Assembly: GCA_900318685.1 (NCBI GenBank)
Contig: ONLL01000017.1
Span: 1-64,000 of the forward strand
Length of the DNA stretch: 64,000 nt
Origin: an uncultured Prevotellaceae bacterium
GTDB lineage: Bacteria; Bacteroidota; Bacteroidia; Bacteroidales; Bacteroidaceae
Direction: 5' to 3'
Under the pieces are notes generated by a model. That model did not search any database. It saw nothing but the letters and a program-made list of their open reading frames with translations, and was not told the DNA's origin. The first letter of the stretch is position 1; the number at the start of each line of letters is the position of its first letter. The translations under genes were made by a program, and so were the position numbers. Positions 1 to 5,825 of the stretch are shown here, piece by piece.

Positions 1-63
1 GGAGCGCGATGGGTGGTGCTGTCGATATGGTAATTTCTGTCTTTTTATCTCTACCTGGAAATC

Positions 64-100
64 GCTACCTTTGTCGTGAATTAATAACGGCAAAGGTAGC
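64..100. promoter_or_regulatory. Near-perfect palindrome carrying two opposed -7 boxes
   Basis: Arms 64-76 and 88-100 match as an inverted repeat at 12 of 13 positions. The left arm contains TACCTTTG (66-73), a perfect Bacteroidetes -7 box on the plus strand, and the right arm contains the same box on the minus strand. The right arm ends directly before the ATG at 101. No clear -33 box (TTTG) lies 19-21 bp upstream. It could be the lysis-cassette promoter, a divergent promoter or a regulator site. Confidence 0.45.
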
Positions 101-406
101 ATGAAACAGAACACCAAAGACTGGATACGCCACGGCAGCGCGATGGCACTCATCGCAGCCTCCATCGCCATGGCGTTCATCTCCTTCTTCCTCACGCTCG
201 ACATCGGGGCAGGTCCGCTGACATACATCGGCGAGTCGCTGTCGGCGGCACTGGGACTCTTCGGCATCAGCGCATACTTCGTCGACCGCTTCGGACAGTT
301 CAAGGGAGAGGTGCGCAGCGAGCTCGACAGGATGCGCCGACACCCTGAGATCCGTGACGTCAGCGAGGAATGCGACGAAGACAACGATAACCAAGAACAG
401 CACTGA
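101..406 (+). CDS. Small two-helix membrane protein, holin-like
   Basis: 101 residues. After a charged N-terminus (MKQNTKDWIRHG) there are two hydrophobic segments at about residues 13-33 and 38-60, then a charged, acidic tail. This size and topology, directly before a lysozyme-type gene, fit a phage holin that would permeabilise the inner membrane and release the endolysin. The function is inferred from topology and context; I recognise no named holin family. The stop codon (404-406) is one base before the start of the endolysin gene, so the two are translationally linked. Confidence 0.5.
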   Translation: MKQNTKDWIRHGSAMALIAASIAMAFISFFLTLDIGAGPLTYIGESLSAALGLFGISAYFVDRFGQFKGEVRSELDRMRRHPEIRDVSEECDEDNDNQEQH

Positions 407-407
407 T

Positions 408-986
408 ATGGCAGACATCGAAAGACTCATACCGCACATCCTGAGATGGGAGTGCGGAGTACTGAAGAAGGAGGGACAGACCAACAGGGAGTACTTCCAG
501 ATTGCCCGCAAGAAGGGATGGAGCGACAAGAAGAGCGACCGCGGCGGCAAGACCATGTGTGGTGTGACGCTCAAAACGTTCACCGAGTACAGGAAGAAGA
601 AAGGGCTGCCGGCTCCCACTGCACAGGAGCTGCGCGACATCGACTACGACACCTGGCTCGACGTGCTCAGGACATTGTTCTGGAACCGATGGAAGGCCGA
701 CCAGATCCAGAACCAGAGCATCGCCAACCTCGTCGTCGACTGGGTGTGGGGCTCCGGCGAATGGGGCATCAAGCATCCGCAGGGTGTGCTGGGCGTCAAG
801 AAGGACGGCATCGTAGGTCCCAAGACGCTGGCCGCCATCAACGGCGGCGAGCCGTCGACGGTCTTCAAGCAGCTGTGGCTGCGACGCAAGAGCCATTTCG
901 AGAGTGTGGCGAAAGGCGATGGCCAGAGCGTGAACCTGAAGGGATGGCTCAACAGGTTGAACAGTCTCAAATTCTCCAGCGTATGA
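408..986 (+). CDS. GH108-type peptidoglycan hydrolase (phage endolysin)
   Basis: 192 residues. Residues about 5-100 match glycoside hydrolase family 108 (N-acetylmuramidase): a catalytic-region glutamate in RWECGVL and the SDRGGKTMCGVT block, which corresponds to the family's D-x-GG-x-T-x-x-G-[IV]-T motif. The C-terminal half looks like the partner peptidoglycan-binding domain (WGIKHPQGVLGVKKDG followed by IVGPKTLAAIN). The start at 408 is preferred over an in-frame ATG at 354 because that extension lies inside the holin-like gene and does not look like the family. Its stop overlaps the next ATG (ATGA). Role: cell-wall lysis at phage release. Confidence 0.82.
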   Translation: MADIERLIPHILRWECGVLKKEGQTNREYFQIARKKGWSDKKSDRGGKTMCGVTLKTFTEYRKKKGLPAPTAQELRDIDYDTWLDVLRTLFWNRWKADQIQNQSIANLVVDWVWGSGEWGIKHPQGVLGVKKDGIVGPKTLAAINGGEPSTVFKQLWLRRKSHFESVAKGDGQSVNLKGWLNRLNSLKFSSV

Positions 987-1096
987 GCGACAAGGACTAC
1001 TACGAGCAGATCTTCGAGCAGGGCTTCACGCACCTGCTGTGGACGAGCATAGCCGTGCTGCTGGGCGTAGTCGCCTGCGTGCTCATCAGCAGCTGA
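983..1096 (+). CDS. 37-residue single-span membrane protein of the lysis cassette
   Basis: Starts in a four-base ATGA overlap with the endolysin stop. The product has a polar N-terminus (MSDKDYYEQIFEQG) and one hydrophobic span of about 20 residues ending in a cysteine-containing segment and SS. No family is recognised. Tight coupling inside a lysis cassette suggests an accessory lysis role such as a second holin or antiholin; this is inference only. Confidence 0.55.
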   Translation: MSDKDYYEQIFEQGFTHLLWTSIAVLLGVVACVLISS

Positions 1097-1130
1097 GGAA
1101 CATGAACATCACAGAATTTTTCGATAGCTT

Positions 1131-1538
1131 ATGAAGCAGACATTGACCTACATCGCCCTGGCCATTGCAGTCGTGATGGCCATCGCGGAGATGCGCAAGG
1201 TGGCGCAGCTGGAAAGTGAAATCAGCCATCTCAGCGTGGAGCTGGCGCATGCCCGGATTCCCATGGAGCCGACTGTCATCCACGACAGCATCCCGGTAGT
1301 GACGCAGACCGTCGTGGAAGTACCCAGGAAAGACCTCGTCGATGCTCTGGCCGCGGAGCGCCGGCTGGTGAAAGACCTGCAGCTGAGGATCTCACAGCTG
1401 GAGGCCGTCCAGACCACCGTCCTGCAGGTCGGCGACACCGTGCCCGCACAGTACCGGCCACACGACAGCATCTTCACCTATCATGACCAGTGTATATCAA
1501 GGCTGCTAGTAAGTGAGAGTAATGCCAAACCCGTTTGA
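1131..1538 (+). CDS. Membrane-anchored coiled-coil protein, Rz/i-spanin-like
   Basis: 135 residues with an N-terminal hydrophobic helix (about residues 5-20) followed by heptad-rich stretches (QLESEISHLSVELAH, and LAAERRLVKDLQLRISQLEA) separated by a Pro/Val-rich linker. This is the architecture of an inner-membrane spanin (Rz-like), which disrupts the outer membrane after holin and endolysin have acted. Position as last gene of the cassette, before a terminator, agrees. No sequence-level homology is claimed. Confidence 0.5.
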   Translation: MKQTLTYIALAIAVVMAIAEMRKVAQLESEISHLSVELAHARIPMEPTVIHDSIPVVTQTVVEVPRKDLVDALAAERRLVKDLQLRISQLEAVQTTVLQVGDTVPAQYRPHDSIFTYHDQCISRLLVSESNAKPV

Positions 1539-1576
1539 GCATTGCCGAACGGAAGCAGGCTCGACAGTAGGTCAAG

Positions 1577-1605
1577 GCCGGAAAGTAGACGCTTTCCGGC
1601 TCTTT
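1577..1605 (+). terminator. Terminator after the lysis cassette
   Basis: A perfect 9-bp stem (GCCGGAAAG at 1577-1585 with CTTTCCGGC at 1592-1600) and a 6-base loop, followed by TCTTTAT. It sits 38 bp after the last lysis gene and separates it from hicAB. Confidence 0.75.
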
Positions 1606-1659
1606 ATATATGATGAAACGTTAAAAATGCCATTTGCTAACAAAAAAGTTGCATAGATA

Positions 1660-1691
1660 TTTGGCGGTTTGCAACTTATTTGTTACCTTTG
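1660..1691 (+). promoter_or_regulatory. hicAB promoter
   Basis: TTTG at 1660-1663, a 20-bp spacer and TACCTTTG at 1684-1691 give an exact Bacteroidetes sigma-ABfr promoter. The -7 box is 33 bp before the hicA start. Confidence 0.8.
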
Positions 1692-1724
1692 CATCGGCAA
1701 TTAAGCCAATAGCTCTTTTAAATT

Positions 1725-1910
1725 ATGTCACACGATGACTTTGTAAAGCGCCTGAAGGCTGCCGGATGCAGACTTGTAAGGCACGGACGGAGACACGACA
1801 TCTGGTTTAGTCCTATTACAGGATTAACAAGTCCAGTTCCCCGTCATGGAAGCAAGGAAGTCAAACCAGGGCTTCTGAAAACTCTTGAAAAGGAATTGCT
1901 CGGGCTTTAA
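1725..1910 (+). CDS. hicA: HicA-type mRNA interferase toxin
   Basis: 61 residues, the normal length for HicA. It has the family pattern: VKRLKAAGCRLVRHGRRHDIW, with the catalytic-region histidine in GRRHDIW, then VPRHGSKEVKPGLLKTLEKEL. HicA adopts a dsRNA-binding-like fold and cleaves mRNA and tmRNA when freed from HicB. The gene lies 85 bp upstream of hicB, in the usual toxin-first order, with its own promoter. A hairpin covers its stop codon. It is carried by the mobile element and may stabilise it. Confidence 0.88.
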   Translation: MSHDDFVKRLKAAGCRLVRHGRRHDIWFSPITGLTSPVPRHGSKEVKPGLLKTLEKELLGL

Positions 1911-1917
1911 GCCCGGG
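1899..1917 (+). promoter_or_regulatory. Hairpin over the hicA stop codon
   Basis: CTCGGGC (1899-1905), loop TTTAA and GCCCGGG (1911-1917) form a 7-bp stem with one T-G pair that contains the hicA stop. It could tune toxin versus antitoxin output by stalling transcription or protecting mRNA ends. It has no following T-run, so a strong terminator is unlikely. Confidence 0.35.
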
Positions 1918-1995
1918 CAACCTTTAGAGGGAAAACAGAGACTGGCTGAGTGGTATAATGCGAAGAGCTTTCTGTTGGAACAAACATAATTAAAT

Positions 1996-2433
1996 ATGAC
2001 AGAGAAGGTGAAACTTTTGGCGATAGTGGAGCGAGGCAAAGGGAAGGGAAATTTCACGACCTTTTCTACTCAGACCGTCGAGAATTGCGGTTTCGGTGGT
2101 GCAGGGGCGTCAGCACGTGAAGCGATGAGTGATACGTATGTCGCTTTGCAAGAGATGAGCGAGCTGAAGAAGGAAGAAGGCGTGACGATGCCGGAAGTAG
2201 AGTTTGACTTCCGTTTCGATGTCGGCTCGTTCTTCGACTACTACCCCATAGATGTGACCGCCTTTGCAAAGTATATAGGCATGAACGCATCGGTGCTGCG
2301 CCAGTACGTCACTGGCCTGAGAGAACCAAAGGAGGAAACAATCAAGAGAATCCGAGAAGGAATAGATAAACTTTCAAGAGACCTGGGTAAGAACTTGATG
2401 GTTGACAGACCACCTGTTTCCTATGTCGAATGA
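1996..2433 (+). CDS. hicB: HicB-type antitoxin with C-terminal DNA-binding domain
   Basis: 145 residues. The N-terminal part (about 1-60) resembles the partial RNase H-like fold of HicB: LLAIVERGKGKGNFTTFS, then GFGGAGASAREAMSDTYVAL. The C-terminal part (about 85-130) contains a helix-turn-helix-like segment, AFAKYIGMNASVLRQYVTG. HicB would bind and neutralise HicA and repress the shared promoter at 1660-1691. A terminator follows 31 bp after the stop. Confidence 0.82.
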   Translation: MTEKVKLLAIVERGKGKGNFTTFSTQTVENCGFGGAGASAREAMSDTYVALQEMSELKKEEGVTMPEVEFDFRFDVGSFFDYYPIDVTAFAKYIGMNASVLRQYVTGLREPKEETIKRIREGIDKLSRDLGKNLMVDRPPVSYVE

Positions 2434-2463
2434 TTGTGATATGATTTTAAAAGAGCAATTCAG

Positions 2464-2494
2464 TCCCCCTGCATGTGAATGTCGGGGGATTTTT
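2464..2494 (+). terminator. hicAB terminator
   Basis: TCCCCC (2464-2469) pairs with GGGGGA (2484-2489) around a 14-base loop region that can itself pair (CAT/ATG), followed by TTTTT. Confidence 0.75.
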
Positions 2495-2612
2495 GCGTGT
2501 CTTTTCCCATCAGGCGCGAAATCACTACCTTTGCCATAGATTTGTTTTTCATCTTACCCGCCACGGTGGTGGCTGCTTTCTCAAATGGTTAGTAATAGGT
2601 TATTGAGGTGAG

Positions 2613-2638
2613 TCCCTGCCGCCGTGATGGCGACAGGG
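2613..2638. other. GC-rich hairpin after the integrase gene
   Basis: CCCTG-c-CGCC, loop GTGAT, GGCG-a-CAGGG forms a strong imperfect stem a few bases beyond the integrase stop. Neither strand shows a T-run. It may stop or protect convergent transcripts from hicB and the integrase. The rest of 2495-2612 holds an isolated TACCTTTG (2528-2535) without a -33 box and nothing else I recognise. Confidence 0.4.
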
Positions 2639-2644
2639 ATGTTC

Positions 2645-3856
2645 TTATAGCACGCCCCTGTAGTTCGTCAGCAGCTTGTTCGCCTGCTTCACGTCCTTCG
2701 GCGTGTACATGTCCGTGATCAGTATACTCGAGTGACGCGCCTGGTCGCGCACGCTCAGCACGTCAGTGTTCGCTTTCAGCATGTTCGTGATGCCGGTGTC
2801 CTTCAAGGAGTAGAACTTGTACCTGTCCGAGAACTTCAGCTCCTTGCGCAGTACCCTGACCCAGTAGTCCCTGAAGAACTTCTCGCTGCGGTAGACCTTG
2901 CCGGGACGGAAGCCTTCGCTGAAGAGGTAGTAGCTGCCTGGCTGTTCGAAGACCTTCAGGTCCAGCATCAGGTTGATGACGTGCATGGGCAGCGTCACCA
3001 CCTGCTCCTGCCAGTTCTTCGCCACGTTCCAGTGGATGCGCAGCGTCTTGTTCCTCAGGGAGAAGTCCTCCAGCTTCAGCTGCGAGATCTCGTGCGGACG
3101 CACGAAGAGGTAGTGAAGGATGTAGCACGCCAGCAGGAAGTGGCGGTTGTGCTTCTCCAGGTAGTCACGTATCTGCATCAGCACGTCGTCAGGTATCACC
3201 TCGCGGTTCTTCACCTTCTGGCGCATCTTCAGCCTCGGGATTCCTTCCGTCGGATCCTGCTCCACGTACGACTTCTGCAGGAGCCAGTGCGAGAAGCTCT
3301 TCAGCCACGCGAGGTAGTTGTTCCGCGTCGTGATGTTGTTGTCACGCTCCAGGAAGGCGTAGTCCAGGAACGAGTCCACGAGCCGCTTGTCGAACTGGTA
3401 GGCGTACCTCACGTTCTTCCTGTGCTCGGCCACCCATTCCCTGAGGATCTTCAGCCTGCTCATGTACCCCGCAACAGTCTCGGACCGCATGTTGTGCTCG
3501 TTCAGCTGCTTGACGATGTACTCCTTGTAACGGTCGCAAACGTCCTCCCACCGGGCATACACCAGCTGGTCCGACTGCTGTATCCAAGGGTTCCAGCCAC
3601 CCTTCAGCTCGTCGCGAAGACGGTCGACGACTCCGGACACGAACTCCTTCCGTGCCCGCTTGCCCTTGATGCCCTTCAGCTCCCTGTTCAGCTTGATGCG
3701 CTTGCGGCGCAGCTTTCCGCTTTCGGGGTCGAAGGCATAGAAGGCGACAGTCACGCAGGGATCGTCACCCGTACGACCCCAGCACACCTCGGGTTCCCTG
3801 TACTCCTTCGCGCGTGCCGTGACATCAATCTCGAAAAATTTAATTTTTTTATCCAT
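2645..3856 (-). CDS. Tyrosine recombinase/integrase of a tRNA-targeting element
   Basis: 403 residues. A SAM-like core-binding region at about residues 95-200 (GYMSRLKILREWVAEH, NNYLAWLKSFSHWL) precedes the catalytic domain. Visible catalytic elements: Arg in YLFVRPHEISQLKLED, a beta-hairpin Lys in WNVAKNWQ, the RHSS box and the nucleophile region DMYTP near the C-terminus. The usual H-x-x-R segment reads YSLKDTG, so the basic residue is Lys and the histidine of the common Bacteroidetes form (KHTG) is Asp. It lies 124 bp from the 3' end of tRNA-Pro, which marks this as the attachment-end integrase of the element to its left. Confidence 0.88.
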   Translation of the reverse strand: MDKKIKFFEIDVTARAKEYREPEVCWGRTGDDPCVTVAFYAFDPESGKLRRKRIKLNRELKGIKGKRARKEFVSGVVDRLRDELKGGWNPWIQQSDQLVYARWEDVCDRYKEYIVKQLNEHNMRSETVAGYMSRLKILREWVAEHRKNVRYAYQFDKRLVDSFLDYAFLERDNNITTRNNYLAWLKSFSHWLLQKSYVEQDPTEGIPRLKMRQKVKNREVIPDDVLMQIRDYLEKHNRHFLLACYILHYLFVRPHEISQLKLEDFSLRNKTLRIHWNVAKNWQEQVVTLPMHVINLMLDLKVFEQPGSYYLFSEGFRPGKVYRSEKFFRDYWVRVLRKELKFSDRYKFYSLKDTGITNMLKANTDVLSVRDQARHSSILITDMYTPKDVKQANKLLTNYRGVL

Positions 3857-3904
3857 TTCTTAATTGAAACGGATGCCGGTTCATCTTCAATACTTCCAAA
3901 AAAC

Positions 3905-3922
3905 TGGCGCGTTTCTGGCGCG
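3905..3922. repeat. Paired TGGCGCG sites between integrase and tRNA
   Basis: TGGCGCG occurs at 3905-3911 and 3916-3922, 11 bp apart, i.e. one helical turn on the same DNA face. The position between integrase and attachment gene suits an arm-type integrase or excisionase site; this is inference. Confidence 0.3.
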
Positions 3923-3934
3923 AAAATTCCAAGC

Positions 3935-3979
3935 AAAAGGACGCAATCGCCTGAATCTCAGACGGTTGCGTTCCCTTTT
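3935..3979 (-). terminator. tRNA-Pro terminator
   Basis: Read on the minus strand, AAAAGGGAACGCAACCG pairs with a downstream CGATTGCGTCCTTTT around a 12-base loop, with two mismatches, ending in a T-run. It directly follows the tRNA 3' end. Confidence 0.65.
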
Positions 3980-3980
3980 G

Positions 3981-4053
3981 TCGGGGCTACTGGACTCGAA
4001 CCAGCGACCTCGCGCCCCCCAGACGTGTGCGCTACCAACTGCGCTAAGCCCCG
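3981..4053 (-). tRNA. tRNA-Pro (anticodon GGG)
   Basis: 73 bases. The acceptor stem CGGGGCT/AGCCCCG is perfect, with C1-G72 and A73, the bacterial proline identity set. The D-arm is GCGC-AGTTGGTA-GCGC. The anticodon loop CTGGGGG gives GGG after U33. The T-arm is GCTGG-TTCGAGT-CCAGT. No CCA is encoded, as usual in Bacteroidetes. The anticodon stem has an A28-C42 mismatch and a T31-G39 wobble. The 3' half faces the integrase, so this is the probable attachment site of the element on the left. Confidence 0.93.
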
Positions 4054-4092
4054 ATCCTGTTGCATTCAGGAGTGATTCCTGATTTGCGGGTG

Positions 4093-4124
4093 CAAAGGTA
4101 CAACGTTTTTCTGAAACCACCAAA
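4093..4124 (-). promoter_or_regulatory. tRNA-Pro promoter
   Basis: On the minus strand TTTG (4121-4124), 20 bp, TACCTTTG (4093-4100): an exact consensus. A small hairpin (TCAGGA/TCCTGA) lies in the short leader before the tRNA. Confidence 0.8.
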
Positions 4125-4163
4125 TATTTTGGCAAGTTTTTTTCCCACTAATGCTTTTTCTTC

Positions 4164-4409
4164 CTATTTCTCTTCGCTGACAGTCGTTTTCTCTTTGCCG
4201 ACAGTACGCTTCCCCTCGCCATTGTTCCGTTTTCTTTCCTCCAGCAGACAACCTATCTTACATTCGCCTGTAGCTACGCTGCTGCATGTCGAGCAGTCGC
4301 GGGCCTCAACGATAGGCTCGTCGGTGCCGCCCTTTGTAAAGATGGATGCCAGCGCTGCAATGATGCCCAGTGCTGCCAGCGAGATGATGGAAATGAGGAC
4401 GAACTGCAT
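4164..4409 (-). CDS. Small Cys-rich single-pass membrane protein, unknown function
   Basis: 81 residues. One N-terminal hydrophobic helix (about residues 2-24) is followed by a cytosolic or periplasmic part with four cysteines arranged C-x2-C-x8-C-x3-C (CSTCSS, then ECKIGC), and then a very charged Lys/Glu tail. Four closely spaced cysteines suggest a metal or iron-sulfur site, but I recognise no named family. It starts two bases after the aroA stop, so it is almost certainly co-transcribed with aroA. The tail has low complexity and could be variable. Confidence 0.6.
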   Translation of the reverse strand: MQFVLISIISLAALGIIAALASIFTKGGTDEPIVEARDCSTCSSVATGECKIGCLLEERKRNNGEGKRTVGKEKTTVSEEK

Positions 4410-4411
4410 GA

Positions 4412-5659
4412 CTACTCTTCCAGTTGGAATCCTGCCATTCGGAGGTCGTCCCAGAACAGCGGGTATGACTTGGTGACCACCTGCGGATTGTTGATGACGA
4501 TGGGGCGAAGCATCGACAACGGTGCAAATGACAGTGCCATGCGATGGTCGTCGTAGGTATCGATGACATTGCTCGTGGGCTCACACCGCTCTCCGTCCCA
4601 CACCAGCTCGCTGTCGTTGATGTCCTTGATGACATACCCCAGCTTGGCCATCTCCGTCTTGAGGGCCTTGATGCGATCCGTTTCCTTGATTTTCAGGGTC
4701 TGCAGCCCTTTGAAATGGAAGTGCACGTTGAGGGCGCAGCAGGTGACGATGACCGTCTGAGCCAGGTCGGGCGAATTGATGAAGTCATATTCCAGTCGCG
4801 ACACCTTGTGCCCGTTCTTCCTCAGGGTGATCGTGGTGGGCTTGCCTGGGCTCTTCGATGCGAAGACCGACTTGACACCCAGCAGGCTGAAGATATAGCG
4901 CACGGAGGAGTCGCCCTGCTTCGAGCCGTCCATCAGCCCTTCGAGCTTGACCTCGGCCTCCCTGTCGGCTGACAGGGCCACCATCTCATACCAGTAGCTG
5001 GCAGCGCTCCAGTCATTCTCTATAATATATGTACGCGCGAGGTAAGGCTGGGGTTTCACCTCGATCGTATCGACGGAAATCCACTCTGCATCGGCTCCAA
5101 ACTCGCGCATCGTCCACAGGGTGAGGTCGATGTAGGGACGTGAGATAATCTCGCCCTGAAGGCGCAGCGTTAGCCCCTTGCTGAGCATAGGTCCGATCAT
5201 GAGCAGCGCTGAGATATACTGCGAACTGACGTTTCCCTCGATGTCGAGCTCGCCTCCTTCTAGCTGCTGGCCGCAGATGCGGAGTGGGGGAAAGCCTTCT
5301 TCGCCTTCGTAGGTGATGTCGGCACCCAGCCGGCGCAGGGCGTCAACAAGGATCTTGATGGGACGATGCTTCATGCGCTCCGTACCCGTCAGGACGTGAC
5401 AGCCGTGACTGGTGGCGGCGAGGAAGGCCGTCATGAAACGCATCGATGTGCCGGCAGCCTTGATGTCGATGACCTCAGGCATGTCGCGCAGTGCATCGAT
5501 GATAACCTCTGTGTCGTCGCAGTCGCTCAGGTTGTCGGGCAGGATCTGTGCCCCCATCAGCGCGCTGATGATGAGCGAGCGGTTGGATATGCTTTTCGAG
5601 GCGGGCAGCTTCACTGTCAGCCTCAGATTTCTTGGACTTGTTACTTTATATGTTTTCAT
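4412..5659 (-). CDS. aroA: 5-enolpyruvylshikimate-3-phosphate synthase
   Basis: 415 residues. Transfers the enolpyruvyl group of PEP to shikimate-3-phosphate, step six of the shikimate pathway, in the cytoplasm. Signatures: LPASKSISNRSLIISAL near the N-terminus (PEP/S3P-binding Lys and Ser), GTSMRFMTAFLA, GNVSSQYISALL, KETDRIKALKTEMAKLG and the DDHRMALSF block. The start at 5659 (MKTYKV) is chosen over an ATG 51 bp upstream because a -7 box (TAACTTTG, 5668-5675) lies between them. The leader is then only a few bases. A small membrane-protein gene follows two bases downstream. Confidence 0.95.
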   Translation of the reverse strand: MKTYKVTSPRNLRLTVKLPASKSISNRSLIISALMGAQILPDNLSDCDDTEVIIDALRDMPEVIDIKAAGTSMRFMTAFLAATSHGCHVLTGTERMKHRPIKILVDALRRLGADITYEGEEGFPPLRICGQQLEGGELDIEGNVSSQYISALLMIGPMLSKGLTLRLQGEIISRPYIDLTLWTMREFGADAEWISVDTIEVKPQPYLARTYIIENDWSAASYWYEMVALSADREAEVKLEGLMDGSKQGDSSVRYIFSLLGVKSVFASKSPGKPTTITLRKNGHKVSRLEYDFINSPDLAQTVIVTCCALNVHFHFKGLQTLKIKETDRIKALKTEMAKLGYVIKDINDSELVWDGERCEPTSNVIDTYDDHRMALSFAPLSMLRPIVINNPQVVTKSYPLFWDDLRMAGFQLEE

Positions 5660-5667
5660 TGGCGAGG

Positions 5668-5675
5668 CAAAGTTA
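5668..5675 (-). promoter_or_regulatory. aroA -7 box
   Basis: TAACTTTG on the minus strand, eight bases before the aroA ATG. No TTTG at the expected -33 spacing. It implies a nearly leaderless transcript. Confidence 0.55.
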
Positions 5676-5825
5676 CAAATTTTCTTCGTAAGAGCGACCT
5701 CCTTCCTCACCTTTAACTACCTTTAACTAGGTTAGAGTGTGCAAATGTGCAAAAAAACTGGCATTCTGACGATAATAACTCCCTCTTTGAGGCAATAAAA
5801 TGCAGTTTTCTGAGTTTTTATAGTG

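Noticed and set aside
1102-1134. Ten-codon frame (MNITEFFDSL) overlapping the spanin-like start by ATGA
   Set aside because: The coupling is suggestive, but the frame is too short to tell from chance.
2732-4075. 447-codon plus-strand frame opposite the integrase
   Set aside because: It is a GC-driven shadow of the integrase, runs through the tRNA and has no recognisable domain.
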